The position numbers were made by a program, and so were the translations under genes. Below are positions 1-13,599 of a stretch of DNA of 64,000 nucleotides, in pieces (the first letter of the stretch is position 1; every line of letters starts with the position of its first letter). The notes under the pieces were generated by a model that saw only the letters and a list, made by a program, of their open reading frames with translations, was not told the origin of the DNA and made no database searches. Origin of the DNA: Eumeta japonica (Eukaryota > Arthropoda > Insecta > Lepidoptera > Psychidae); the NCBI GenBank assembly GCA_005406025.1, contig BGZK01000876.1, positions 186,001-250,000 on the forward strand, in the 5' to 3' direction.

Positions 1-756
1 CTCAAAATCCGAACTAGAACAGGGGACAAGTTACATTTCTTCTCTGCTATTCGAAAATAATACGTATTTTAAAAAAATGATTTTTCACCAATACTTTCGT
101 CATACGCGTAAATCCGATTTTCAAATAATCTTCCCGTTGTATTTAGCCGAAGCACATTTGTATAATACCGTATTCAACACTTCGACCTATTCATTAAATA
201 CCGAATAAAATTCTTCCCGAGCGCGTACAGTCGTTCCGCTGCGTCGGGGCCGTTTTTAGCCGACTTCACGAGGTGGAAAGAGGGTTATGTTTACGAAAAT
301 ATTTTATTCACATAACAACTCCTCTCCTTCAGTTGGCGAACGGTGTCACTATTAAGAATTTTAAAATGGAGCAGCGAGCATACACTGTCGTAGAAAAAAA
401 TCGTTTATTCTTATGTATAATAAGATAATAATAAAATAATAATAATGTTTAATTCCATTATATTAATGTAGGTTACTACAGCTCATATTGTAGGCGCATT
501 TATTTTAAGTATAAAAATACTTTTGCCAGGGAGCGCCGCTTCTCCTACGTCCATTCGAATACAAGATCAAGTACTGAATAAAACAAAATAAGCGAAAGTG
601 CGCGGGCGCATATGCATTTACGTGCGCCAAGTGCACACGCGAGCATGAATGTCTGTATGTGTTTGTGTTTGCGTGCGTGCGTTGATGGGTATACAATTTC
701 CAAAATGTACTTATGTGTATATACTTTTTTTTATATCATTTTCTACGGACAGACGA

Positions 757-890
757 ACATGCGAGCCATCAGAGAGTACACGGTCACCGTTACCCATGGA
801 CACTTGCGATCCGAGAGGAGTTGCCAATGCATTGCCGATCTCTCGGTCAGAAATGGGATATGGACGGCGCAGGAGTTGGTTGATGAAGTG
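757..890 (+). mobile_element. SINE-like repeat (CCATGGACACTYGC family), fragment
   Basis: ATGCGAGCCATCAGAGAGTA, GGTCACCGTTACCCATGGAC and GCATTGCCGATCTCT match the other copies in order, in a diverged state. The long open frame over it is accidental. Confidence 0.65.
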
Positions 891-3370
891 TGGCTTCTTT
901 TAACCTTTATTTCGTTCGTCGTTATAAAGTGCTTTTCGGAGACGATTTCGATGTCTCGATTGACATGTCAGATCAGGGTTCCGTCCACAACCCAATATAA
1001 AAATAGAAGAGTTGATAACTTTGAAGGTCTTTCTGTTTTGTTCTAAGGCGCGGTAGTTAAATACTTGGTCACTTCTGTTGTATTCCTCGGATATTGATAT
1101 TTATAAGAGCGCCCATGCGCGTTTTTATATTTTTAATTATACTTTTACGACATTATATTTTTAATAGCCAGTTAGAATTGATCAAATAAACACGATCTCT
1201 TCTCATTAGTTTCTATTTTTTTTTCATTGTGATTGATTAAACTTCATATCACACACAATTATTATTTCAATAATAATCAATACATTAGAATATGTGTTGA
1301 CAAAAAATGTGTGCATAAAGTGAAATTATTGCTTAAAACCTTTAAATAATAGATAAAATAAAAAATAATAGATAAAAGTCGTATAGTATTTGGTAGCTCA
1401 TAAATTTTAGCTTGACAACTTCTGATTGATTAAGTTGAAACGTTCTTGTGCTATAAATTAATATAAAAGGAGTCCTTTCACGAACGCATTTTAGCTTAGT
1501 TTTTTTTTTTGTACAAAGCTATTGAATCCATAATTATAAAAGATACTTGAATAAGAAAATAAACACGGCGTCAATCACGTAATAAATATTAATGCTTGTA
1601 TATCTCTATGTGTGTGCGCAAACGCGCAAACGCATACAAAAATAGATTCCTAAGATGCTAAAACGTCAAAATCTGAGGAAAAATCGAACGGGAAACAGTA
1701 TCTATCAATTCATGGAATTAATTCAATTTTCATAAGCGTTCAAATGTTAAAAAAATTCATAGTCTATCAGTATCTATGACCGAATCGTTCAACGTTCATG
1801 ATCCGTGTCTATGTATACAGCGAGCTATCACACGGCCATTGTCTCCATACGATTCGGAATTACTTTCTAGAAAAAAAATAATAACCTTCAAGACGATTCC
1901 CGCCGAATAAGCGTCGCGCGAAATGTCCGGGGGTGCTTGTATTGGGGAGTGTCGGTGCTACGAAAGAAATCTATCTGGCGAAAGTTTAGAGGCATTCGGT
2001 TGCTAAGCGACGCGCGTGTTTTTCCCCGGATTGGACCAATGACGTCGACTTCGACCCCCGGCCTGGGTAAAGCTCGGGCTACATCTGGACAGATTTTGAC
2101 CGTACGATGGAGTTGCCGGACCGGCGAGTTAAAAATCATCGGGGTATGCTCAACGGTCTTTCGGCTGTAAAATAGTCATCGATCCTATTCCGATTTCGGT
2201 GCCACATTCAATTTCGGGGCCGGTCTCGTTTTCTATTTTGATACCGCTACCGGTCATAGTTCCGATTCGTGCAAAGCCGGGGCCAATGTTAGTGTCAAAA
2301 TGAAGGGGAACGCCAAGCCGCCATAACCGGCCGTAGATGCACACGTTGATATTAAATATCGTAAACAATAATATGCAATGTCAATAATACTTAGGTTGGG
2401 ACATTGGTTACAGAAAAAGTTAGTGTTTTAAAATTATAAGCAATTTTTATTTTTACAAAAACAGACTTTCACAATAAAACTTAACATGTTTTACACCACA
2501 TTTTGCCTATTTAATTTTTGCATATCGTTCGTAAACGCAGCACAGGCATAACAATCGTTGCAAATGCCTTAAAATGCCGTCAGTATGAATCATGATATTG
2601 TTATTAGATATATCGTTTGTATGTCGATGACAAGTTTGCGTTGGCATTGTCTATAGAAACAGAAGCGATATTTATATTCAAGCCATTCAATAGTATCGGT
2701 GTACATTTACAATGCCAAGTCTTTGGATTAAAAAAAAAAAAACTAAAACGCAATAAACAGCAAAACAACTTCACTTAAAACCCTCAAGCCGTTAACTGTC
2801 ACTGTCAATTAATGTCAACTGTCTTTTTTCCTGATTTTGCTCGTAATGTGTTGCCATTTTCTGTGCAAAACTCAATAAATCGATATCGTTGTTTATCGGA
2901 ACGGTCATCGGATATTATTCCATTCCAAGGCGTCATTATTCAATAATTTATTAAAAAAAAAAGTATTAAACAAGTGAGAGAGATGTCATTTGTAGTCCTT
3001 CATTATTTTAATAGTTTCTGCCTACATTGAGAACTTGCATAATTGATAATAATTATGTATTACTCTTCCAATTATCACTGATTACTTCTCGATTTGTTAT
3101 CTGGTGACTGCCGCTACCATCGGAAGATAATTGTCAGTCAAAGTGCCATTTATTTGTTGCGAAATAAGACCAACTGGTAATGATAAAGGAATATCGCATG
3201 AATTTTACAAAAAATAGATAAAGAGTATTAAGTAAACTTATATATTGTGCGTTTCGGTCAATGTTTTGCATTTCCCTTTATGTAGTAGTTTCTATGAGAA
3301 AAAGAATTTTCATAATCGATTTAGTAATTCGGATCGATAGTACAATTTTTGGTGATACCGTATTTGGTGA

Positions 3371-3398
3371 CACACACGCGCACACACACACACACACA
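3371..3398. repeat. (CA)n microsatellite
   Basis: A CA run with one CG interruption, just upstream of a SINE-like copy, as often seen at retroposon edges. Confidence 0.9.
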
Positions 3399-3430
3399 TT
3401 TATTTATTTATTTATAGCATTATCAAGTTG

Positions 3431-3610
3431 CAAACGAGAGTATGTTAGCCTTCAGAGTGTAGGTGGTCACCGCTGCCCATGGACACTCGCCGCTCCGTAG
3501 TGGAGTAGTGCGTTGCCGGCCTCTTGGGCAGGATTAGGATATACGAGGGAGGAAGGAGTGGACTGATGGAGAGGGTAGGGGGCTGCTGGAGGGAGGCTGT
3601 GCCGTGACCG
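3431..3610 (+). mobile_element. SINE-like repeat (CCATGGACACTYGC family)
   Basis: GGTGGTCACCGCTGCCCATG, GACACTCGC, GTGCGTTGCCGGCCTCTTGG and GAGGGAGGAAGGAGTGG follow in the family order. A CA microsatellite precedes it. Confidence 0.75.
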
Positions 3611-3994
3611 AGGAGGGTTGCCATATCTCATGTTTCTAAGTCTTGGGAAGTACCCCATAGATTTTGATTTGCTTGCGAGCTTCAAAGTATAAGGCATTAA
3701 TGGCCGTATTGTTTGGTTACGTTGTCTTAGAACCTCGACTTTTTTCTAGGTTCCAAGAGACCTTTAGGTCTTAGTATTAAAGCTATTAATTTCAACTCGA
3801 TACTTCTCCCTAAGAAAAAGAGTCTGGACAAACACACAGACAAGGAAGTGTCCTCGTAAGGCTTCGCTTTTTTTTCTTTCAAGGTAAGAAATCCTGAAAT
3901 CTAACAAACAATGAAAATGTTCCCAAAGCAATGTTTACAATTTCAATTAATGATCCTACTTTACTCCAGTCCTACCAATTTTTCTTTCATATTC

Positions 3995-4560
3995 CTCACT
4001 AGCTGTCCGACTGCGGCTCCGCCCACATGGATATAGACCGTATTACTTCATCTTTTTATAAGGAAAGTGCTTGCTGTCAGTCCCGATCACGTTATCGCTT
4101 TCATTGCCGATTCCGGTGCTGTCTCGACTTCTTATCCCGGTCAGGTTCTTGTTTCAAATCCCGATCCGAGACTCGGTCTAGATCCAGATCCCATTCTAAT
4201 TCCGGTCCCGGTCTCAGCTCTCGATTCTTTTTCCTATCCTGCCTTCAATTCCGACAGTGCTCACGGTTCCAATTCGTACGAAGTCAGGACGAATACTAGT
4301 ACTAAAATAAAATGTATAATAATATATTGCTCTGGAACAATATAGCTTTCTACGTGCGAGAAAAGTTTTATAATTTATACAACCCCACCCGGCCCTATTG
4401 AGGATAACTTTTTTAACCGATATCAGATTTAAATGAAATAAAACCTATATTCTGCTCCAAGGAAAAATCTGTCTATACGTGAAAACTGTATTAAAATCCG
4501 ACCAGAAATTTCAGAGATGTGTGCGAACGGACAGAGAGACCGAAAAAAAAAAATTGAAAC
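3995..4560 (+). mobile_element. Dispersed element (CTAGCTG...CGGCTCCGCCC head), decayed
   Basis: The head CTAGCTGTCCGACTGCGGCT with CCGCCCAC and the tail CCGACCAGAAATTTCAGAGA with CGAACGGACAGAGAG parallel the element at 57268-57945. Between them is a run of degenerate CCGGTCCCG/CCGATT units (4080-4280) that encodes low-complexity Pro/Ile/Asp or Arg/Ser peptides in two frames. Confidence 0.55.
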
Positions 4561-7500
4561 TTTTTCTCTCTTACACTACTGGAAGATTTGACATAAGTTC
4601 ACACTGCAGTGTGGGTAGTCTTCTCAAAAGAACCGATATTCGATTCAGGTACTCTTAGAGGCAATTTTGATATTTAATAGGAAATTTAAAACATTATCAT
4701 ACTTTATAATGTAGGTGTCGGGTTCTTTTTACGTTTTCCTAGTTTGTTTATACCCGCCAGGCTGAGTTGGCGAAGTCTAAAATCATTAAAAACTTGCTTT
4801 TCGTAATGCTTGAACATCCCATATTTCGTAGATACCGAGACCTATTTCGGATCTCTTCAATTTATGGAATCTATTAACGAGGTTGAGCTGCTTAGACACG
4901 ATTAGCTCGTTTCGTGATCTAATCCTTTTTGTGTTGATTGGATTAATTTAGGTATTAGAATAGGCATTAAATAGAACCGTCGGTTGTGCGTGTGCGCGCT
5001 GCCTAATGACGGATGGACGAAGTGGAAAATGCTGTACCCAGTATTAGTTCAAAGGACAACGAAATGAATGGAGCTGATATTAAATTAATTTTATTTTTTA
5101 ATAAAGAAAAATGTAATCAGCATGATAAGATATATTCATGTCAATAGACTGATCTATTGACGTACGAATAACTCAAATATCCGGATTCATAAATACAAAC
5201 TTCGGTATAATTATATATACTTTTTTTTATCTCTAGTTTTCATAATTATCAAAATAAGAGGTTCTATAGTTTCATGATTTCATAAGAAAACATTGCGTTC
5301 GCGCCACTTTCAAACAGGCATGTACTAGTTCGTTTTATTCCATCCTTTTCTCTCGCATCGGCCGAAGATTCGCCGTCTCCTTCCGTCCTAACAGTAAAAC
5401 GCAACGATCGATATTATTTGTCCTTTTTTGAAGTAAAACTTCTCCAGCCGCGACTCGAGAGTAACTCAAATCTTTTTTCAAACGGAAGTAAAAATTTTCG
5501 GACGGAAGTGACATTCTCTTCATTAACAACCTAATATATATACTTGTATGTGTGATGGTTTGATCTATTATGACTTTACTATATTTAATATAAGTTACGA
5601 CGATAATTAACGTTTCAGGGTTATCCTGTAAATTAAACTGATTACATTTATCATACTAACATATATAAAAATTTACTCTATTATATTTACATGATCTATT
5701 ATGTTAATTTGCTCTGAGCAAATTGAGCTGACCGAACGACTTTATTTATGCAAATTCATGCAGTTTTTATAAGTTGATTCGTCGGTCGATCTCCTAGTGA
5801 TCAGTTCGAATCGTCAATACCCTCCAGTCCCAAGGCTTTCAAGGCTTTTGACCACTGAACTATACTATAGTGATCCATCTAGGCTTGGTAATAGAAACAA
5901 AAATAAACTGTGCTTACGTGACAATGTCAATAATATCAACAAATATTAGTAATGTTAGGGATTCGTTAGGAACTCAAAGTGATTCTGTATGCGCATGCGC
6001 AGGCCATATAAATACGTGCAGACATTCCAGACTTACGTCAAAACAAATTTAACGTTATTAGCAAACGACTACTGTGCAAAAAAAGTGGCAAAAAGTTTCA
6101 AACGATTTTGAGGATAAATGACCTAAACTTGACCGTCTCTTTTTTCTCATCGGATTGTTTCTTTAACTATTTCGTTTTTGATTGTAATTACATTCAATTT
6201 AATTTGAAAAGAGCTTTCCTCAAGTTTCTTATTTGTTCTTTTTTGAGAAAAAAACTGCCTTCCAAACGAGTAATAACTGCACATTATAAATGATGCATTT
6301 CAAATGTTACGTATAATTTATAAAATAAAGATATTTTTGAATTAAAATTTGTCTTTAACGACACATTTGATCACGACTTTTATTATACAATGTCTGATTT
6401 TGATGTGAGCTCTGAGCTTGTATTCAGCTTGATCAGCAAAATGACTTTTCCAAAAGTTAACTGCATAATTAATTTATACTGTTATTAGTTTATACTTTTC
6501 AGTGTTAATTAAAACTAGATGACCTCACATCGATAGTGGTCATTTACGTAATATAATGAAGTAGAAATAAGTAAATGTAAATAATTATTTATTTAAAATA
6601 TTTTATTATAAAAAATAGTAACAAAATTAGTATTACATTAATATTATATACAGAATTATGCACAGTATTGTGGAGGCATTTTTTTATTTTTTGAAATTAT
6701 TTTTACAAATATTTTAAAATATTGTTGGAGGTTACAATGTGGTTATTGTTCACTTTTTGACTGTATGAATCTTCAGCATAGACAAAGATATCTATAATTA
6801 TATTGTCCATGTCAAAAAACAGATTTTGGTTTATACAATCCCGCCCTTGTTAACTTATTTTTCGTCATTAGAGGGAGAAGAATAATCTTCAAATGGCATA
6901 TCAAAAATTTAGTTTGATAATGTATCAAGGGAGGTATTTCATATCAACGAAAAAAAATACCTTAGAGAAATAAGATATGACGAAGTCAACAAATGGCGTT
7001 AAATAACCTTTTTAAAGTGTTAATTTTAAAATATAAATATTAAAATTGAGAATTGTTCATCGGAAATAAACTAAGACTTATCTGAACTTAGTTTTCGTAA
7101 TTAGAGAGAAAAATAATGTATCCAATGGCGTATCAAACATTTAGTTTTATGATTTATCAAGGGAGATGTTTAGAGACATAGAGGAGATATACCGACAAAA
7201 AAAAACCTTAGAGAAATTATGTTTATATATAAATAAGTTGACGTGTATTTGATAGTTACCTTAATCTTGACTTCTCTTCCATTTCTAATTTATTTTAAAT
7301 TTGATTGATTCATGCTAATTCAATTTGATTGAAACTACATTTGAAAACGTTAAATATTCCCACTTTCGGAATGAAGATTATTATATTCATGACTAGACTT
7401 GAATAGAAATATATATATATATACATACACGTGATATAAAAAATAAAGCGTAAATAAATTTGCGCCGTTTACTCCTTCCATAATACAATTTCTAAATTTA

Positions 7501-8879
7501 GAATACATCTTCTGAATAAGTCACCTAAAGTTTTTAGGTGATTTACTCTAAATTTTCCAAAGCTCCATAGCTTTCTGTATCCCTAGCCTGGCATCCTTAA
7601 GAGCGTGATAAGTGTTAGAGAGGGACGGCCGACCACTGATCAATAGCAAACGAGCGAGACGGGCGACGTCCTTGCTGGACGAGCAAATTATTCGCTAAGT
7701 GTGGGCGTTCGACTACGAAGTCAAGCGTTTCGGGGTTCCGTAGTTGAGAAAATATAAATTAATAATATGATTGTAATACTGAGAGTTCTTTTTTTTTACT
7801 ATATATTCCCTCTTTCTTATATGAACGTCTAGTGAAGATTGCCTACTATAAACAAATAGTAATAACCGATCAGAATTAAAACCAATTCATGCCACTGGTT
7901 TAGCTAATTAATACGTTAACATTATATTATTAAGCTCATAATATAAATTTATGAAATTGATTTTTGAGGATAAAATAAGAATAACACAAAAATCATAGCA
8001 CTGAATGAACAATTACAAAAGGAAGTTTTGATGAGGTTCGATTGTTTTTTCAAATTAGGTCACTAAAATCTAAGTGAACCTGTTATCATAAAAAAAAAAT
8101 CAATTTTTCTGTATTATTTTTTACAGCACTCCATTCTGCTATTCGGCGAGTCGGGTCAAAATTCGATACAAATGAACACGTCGAAGAAATTTTTTAATGT
8201 TCTTGATAAATAATTGATTGCTATGCCAAACGCGCTCCACGAACGCGTTCCAAGTTCTGTATCAGGATTGCTTATTTCTTCCTCTTACAGATTTATAGGT
8301 TAGAATAATGTATATGCACATCTCATTAGTGTATCTTCCTTTGCCGGCCCGACCTTATACATTATACAATGTGGGAAGACGTTTCAATGTCGGAAATAGA
8401 GTGACTTATCAAACAAAAGTTTGTGTAAACTTTCAATTAAAATAAGAGATTCCAGAAAAATATAGTAGTCTATGAACAACTGAAATATACTTATATATAT
8501 AAGGTAATAACGTTCAGAAAAAATTAACGTTTACGCAGTTTCCAGTGTAATATATATATATATAAGATTATTTGTCTGAAATTCGTGAATTTTATCAAAT
8601 GAACAAACTTGTGTTGTTCTGCAAAGGATGTATTTATTTTCACGTATTATTTATTCGAAACTCTTAGTTTACAAAAGTAATCTCATATAGAACATAAAAT
8701 CCCTTTGACGTGAAAATCAGAACTCGCCATTTTCATCAAACTCAACACGAACTACTTTACCGACGTGCCTGTCGCCCATAGCGAAAATATGACATTTCAT
8801 TCGTACTGCTTTACCTACAGCACCGAGCGCGGCAATATTCAAAATTGGTATTAATATTATTATATAATTTGAATTTGGA

Positions 8880-9035
8880 ATTGGCCCACTCCCCCTTCGG
8901 TCACCCCACTCACTCTTCATCAATCCCCCTCCATAAGATATGATATTTCCAATCAAAAGCCGGCAACGCATCGAATCCTCTGGAGCTTCGAGTGTTCATG
9001 GATGACGATGACCACGTACTTTCTGGGGGCTTGTA
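8880..9035 (-). mobile_element. SINE-like repeat, reverse
   Basis: GGCCCACTCCCCCTTCGGTC, CCCCCTCCATAAGATATGAT, AGCCGGCAACGCATCGAATC and CGAGTGTTCATGGATGACGA match the reverse complement of the family. Confidence 0.7.
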
Positions 9036-11070
9036 TTCTCATACGTCCCTCGAAAATAGAAAAAAATCGTCACCAAACGAAATTAAAGTAGTAATCACTC
9101 GAATATAGCAACTCCTATATGTAAACAAAATATTAGATTATTATAGTAATTAAAACAAAAATTACATAAAAATTACAATAGAACAAATAATGTAGATGAA
9201 AAAAATTAATTTGAAAATTTCATTTTTGAATTTAAAGATATCAAATACGGAGCAGGTAAGACACGAGTTCTACTGTCGCACCAAATGGAGTATTTTTTTT
9301 TTGCAAATCCCTTCCGTAAACGCGCCAAGTCCCCCTTGAGTGCGCTCCGTCTACCGAAGACCTTCGAAGGGCTGATGAGCGATAGACATCAACTACGAGA
9401 TATGCCAAGTTCAACGTCGAGTCGAAAGAAACCCTCAAACCGACATGTTAAGGTGACCCGCCACAGCATAAACTTCCCGTCTTTTGCTTTGGCAGGGCTA
9501 GAAGTTGGCGTCTTTTATATATTTACATTTTTAGGGAGAGGATCGACTATTATCAAATCGAAGGTTTTAAATGAACGGAAGATGTAATACTGTATCGTAG
9601 GATGATGTCCAATTTACTACATAATATACGGTTTCTTATCATAGGATTCGACCGGCCGAGGGCTAGCTGTTGATATCACGATTTTATGAGCGTCACCAGC
9701 CGCCCGGAGCTTCGCCTGTATGCTGAAAGGGTTGACAGGGTAAGATCTTGCATCTTTTGTGTATATCAGTCTGATCCCACCTATTCTGTTTTCGGATTTA
9801 ATTACAATTTCCCAATCCACACCCTGAATTCGGCTTACCAGGACACCTTACCGGGAAATCCCTATGAATATTTGTTGACTATCGCAGTGCTTTAAGTAGT
9901 CATCCTTGTCTATGCTCCATACCGCAAGGCCGTAACTCTATGGCCGTCCCGTCAAGAAACTATAGCTACTAGGTTATTAGTTGTATTAAAATCTATATCA
10001 ACTTTAAAACGATCAAAAAGAACACCAGGTCAAATTAAAATGAGTAGGAATTATCATGTTGTGTTTCTTCGATAGCAATTTTGGTTTTACAGTACATTTC
10101 CTTAGCTGTCATTGTTAATTTATCACGACGAAGAATGGGAAAGGTGCCGCCGGGATTTGTATCGGTTACAATCTCAACCGAATAACAAAATATTTTATCA
10201 CCCTATGCTTTGAAACATGTTGAATTGACAACCTTCCGCCTTTTTACATTCAAGCTCATATACAGCACATGTATATTACATAAATTGAAAGTTCAGTTTC
10301 GGTTGATTGACACCAGAATATAGCGATGACCGGCGGGCATTGCAAAGAGATTTAAACATCGACAAATGTTGAACATTGTCGCCAGCCTGCGTACAACGTT
10401 CGCAGCTGAAAGTGGAATTGAGATCCATTTGAGATTCGATCTTCCACGAACTCCGAAATATGGTGTCTCATGAATAAGATTTAAGATGTAGCAATTACTT
10501 CAACACTTAAATCTATTCAATTCAGCTCCCAACTACGCTTTAAGCTAGAGTGGAAGACATCGAAAACAAAGTGGAAAACAAAGAGATTGTGGGAGTGTAT
10601 GGCTACGTGTATGGGGTAATCAAAACTAAGCATACATACAGATAATTTAATTTTTGTAAAAGAAAAACATGCCAATTTATGTAAAACTTATTGAAGTGAA
10701 AACTTCTTTTGCGCCGTTGTGATTAGAAACCCCGATGAAACGAAAAAGCGACCGCAAAAAGAGACGGACAAACACCTATAGGGTTTAGACTGCGATAGAA
10801 TGAGATAGAATATGATACGGGATAGAATGCGAGAGAAAGAGATATGTGTGCTTGTTCGCGCCTGCGTATTGTCATTCGTTCAAAATGAAAACATTGCGTC
10901 TGAGTATTAAAATGAGAAACATCTTTCAAATTTGGTACCAATATTATAAAGAACATAGGCCTGTAGTCTTCTCACTCTTGATTAGCTCATTCCGTCTCGT
11001 TCTCTCGCAGTTAAATCTTATGAAGGCTTCGCTCCCAACGCGTGCGAACCGTACACACGGCGACGGCTTG

Positions 11071-11382
11071 GGGGGTAGAGCATCTATGGGGTAGAGCATC
11101 TATAGAGTAGAGCATCTATGGAGTAGAGCATCTATGGGGTAGAGCATCTATGGGGTAGAGCATCTATGGGGTAGAGCATCTATGGGGTAGAGCATCTATG
11201 GGGTAGAGCATCTATGGGGTAGAGCATCTATGGGGTAGAGCATCTATGGAGTAGAGCATCTATGGGGTAGAGCATCTATGGAGTAGAGCATCTATGGGGT
11301 AAAGCATCTATGGGGTAGAGCATCTATGGGGTAGAGCATCTATGGGGTAGAGCATCTATGGGGTAGAGCATCTATAGAGCTC
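11071..11382. repeat. Tandem array, 19 copies of a 16-bp unit
   Basis: AGCATCTAtggggtag recurs at exactly 16-base spacing, with AGCATC starting at 11079, 11095 and so on to 11367. Variation is almost confined to one site (GGGGTAG versus GAGTAG or TAGAGTAG) plus a single GTAAAG. Units are near-identical and contiguous, so this is a young minisatellite and not a CRISPR array. Confidence 0.97.
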
Positions 11383-12380
11383 TGGGCACCGTGGAATTGG
11401 GGGCGCTGTAAGATCGAATGCAAAAGACAATTGTCAGTAAAAAAATAAATTTTGATGTTGCTTTCGGTTAGACTTAGAACAGAGTTGATATACTTAAAGT
11501 TACTTAATTTAATTTAAGCTTAATATGTGTTCAACCGATAAAAAATTATTTTGTAAAATTAGCAATTATTGTCTCTATTATCGTGAAGCCGAATTTCTGG
11601 AAAATTAGAGTACTCACTCGAGAGCGCCGAAAAATAATCTAATCAAAACCGGAGCCGGCGCTACGTATGTCAATTTTTAAAGCTGAAAACTTTGATGCCG
11701 TTTATATTGGTTTTAATGTCTATTTTTATTATAAATCCATGCAAAATTTAAGGCGCGTGTATGTTTTAAAAAAAAAGCTATTAGATAACATAATATTTTT
11801 TTAGATTGATAATTGTTATCGAAATATGCAAGTACGAGAAAAGAAGTTGTGGATAATTATTAAGACAAGCATAGAGGTTGTTTCAAAACGTGCCTTTACG
11901 ATAATCATAAATTATGACTTCGCGTTTAGACGAAAAAAGCATTACCCTCCTTGCGGTACCGTCGGTTCCGTGAGCTTCGCGTTTCGATGAATTTTCTACT
12001 GAAACTTAAAAATCTCGAAAGGGAAAATCAAAGAAGAATCAAATTTCACACTTTTTCCGCATAATATAACAAACAAAGGGTTTTTTAAATGGACCGTAGG
12101 GTTGTTCCATTTATTTAATTTAAATAAAATTAAAATAAATTCGAGAGGCTGGATAGTACGCGAGGACGATCCTTGTGTCATCGACAACATAAATCTTGAG
12201 AGAATAAAAAAAAAATAGCCGAACTTTCAAACACAAGTCTGATATGTGTACGCCGAAATGCCACATCGAGATTTTGCTCACCTCGATCTCTATATTTCAA
12301 TCTGATAAGCTTGCACTTTAAGCTGCCGGTGTGGGTCGTTAAAGCCGGAGGCACCCAACGGCTGTCGTCAACAATGAGTT

Positions 12381-12402
12381 TATATATATATATATATATA
12401 TA
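12381..12402. repeat. (TA)n microsatellite, short
   Basis: Eleven TA units. Confidence 0.9.
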
Positions 12403-13599
12403 AATTCTATGTCCATGAGATATCGATCAAATGAACCCTTTTACAGTTTTACAGCGATCCGCATACGTGTTTTACAACGCCGAATAAAAAATATATATCC
12501 CCATGAAACTACTAGGTCGTAAAAATTCACCCGCTGAAGCGAGACAGATAGATGGCGCGGGCCGAGAGTGCGAGAGGGACGGCGGTATGCATTAAAGGAC
12601 CGCCGGACGCTCTAAAAGGGTAACGCTGTAACTGCCGTTTTCGGAGATTACCGGTGATTTATTATCCCTTAACCGACTGCGGTCAAGGCGTGATGGTGAT
12701 AGTGCGTGTTTGTGTGTCTAGTATTTATGTACGCAGTGACTAATTACGGCACGTACAATAATTAGTGCAGTTATTTTTTTCGCTTTGACTTAGTCCACTG
12801 TGACGAATTTAATTCACGATACGTTTGTAATGAAACAAAGAAAGCATTTACAAAAAAAAAATGTATCAAAATTCAATATTGATTATTTATATTTTATAAA
12901 ATTTGAAGATATTTATATGCTACGTTACTTTAAAATACAAAACTAATACTTTTAAATGTACGTGAAACTAACTATACTAACACATATTTACGCTGACTCC
13001 AAGAACCTAATGAATACAATAACTTACCATTTGTGAAACAAAGTAGAAAGAACTCATTTAAATGAAATCTACGGAATTACACTTTAGTGTGTTGTCTGTG
13101 TTAGGATGCGAAAAGTTAAGGTTTTATAAATAAACATTGTTGTCGACATGTGTAATGTGAATGTCAGAATAGTTTTCCTTATGTACATGAAGATACTTTT
13201 TTTCTTATTTATGACTCACAATCAATAAGATATCTTCAAAACAACATAGACAAAGAGAAGAACGGATATCGTTCTGTTTGACAGACATCGGCTACCCTTC
13301 GTCATTTCCCACGTTCTGAAATGTTGCATTTTCATATACATATGTCCTGGCATATGATGCATTAAAATATATTTACTGTTTCATATAAAAACCGTATTTG
13401 TGTATTCAAGATATATTTTTGACGCACAAAACATATTAATATAATATTAAAAATACAAAATTAATTCTACTTGCATCCCTATTGTTTTCCTATTCAACAA
13501 AGCCCAAGAAATTATATCAATATTGAGTTATCTCAATCTTAGCGCTGTCGAAATAGAGTTCATATTACGTTGACAAATGATAAGCCATTGAATAAGGAT

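Noticed and set aside
612..1046. A 144-codon open frame near the left end
   Set aside because: It runs through a SINE-like fragment and GT-rich DNA, with no domain and no splice or start context of note.
5286..5540. Minus-strand frame with LPSENFYFRLKKDLSYSR
   Set aside because: It looks like part of a dispersed repeat, and there is no recognisable domain or intact start context.
11071..11382. CRISPR-like regular array
   Set aside because: Units are contiguous with no unique spacers, and the host is eukaryotic. It is a minisatellite.
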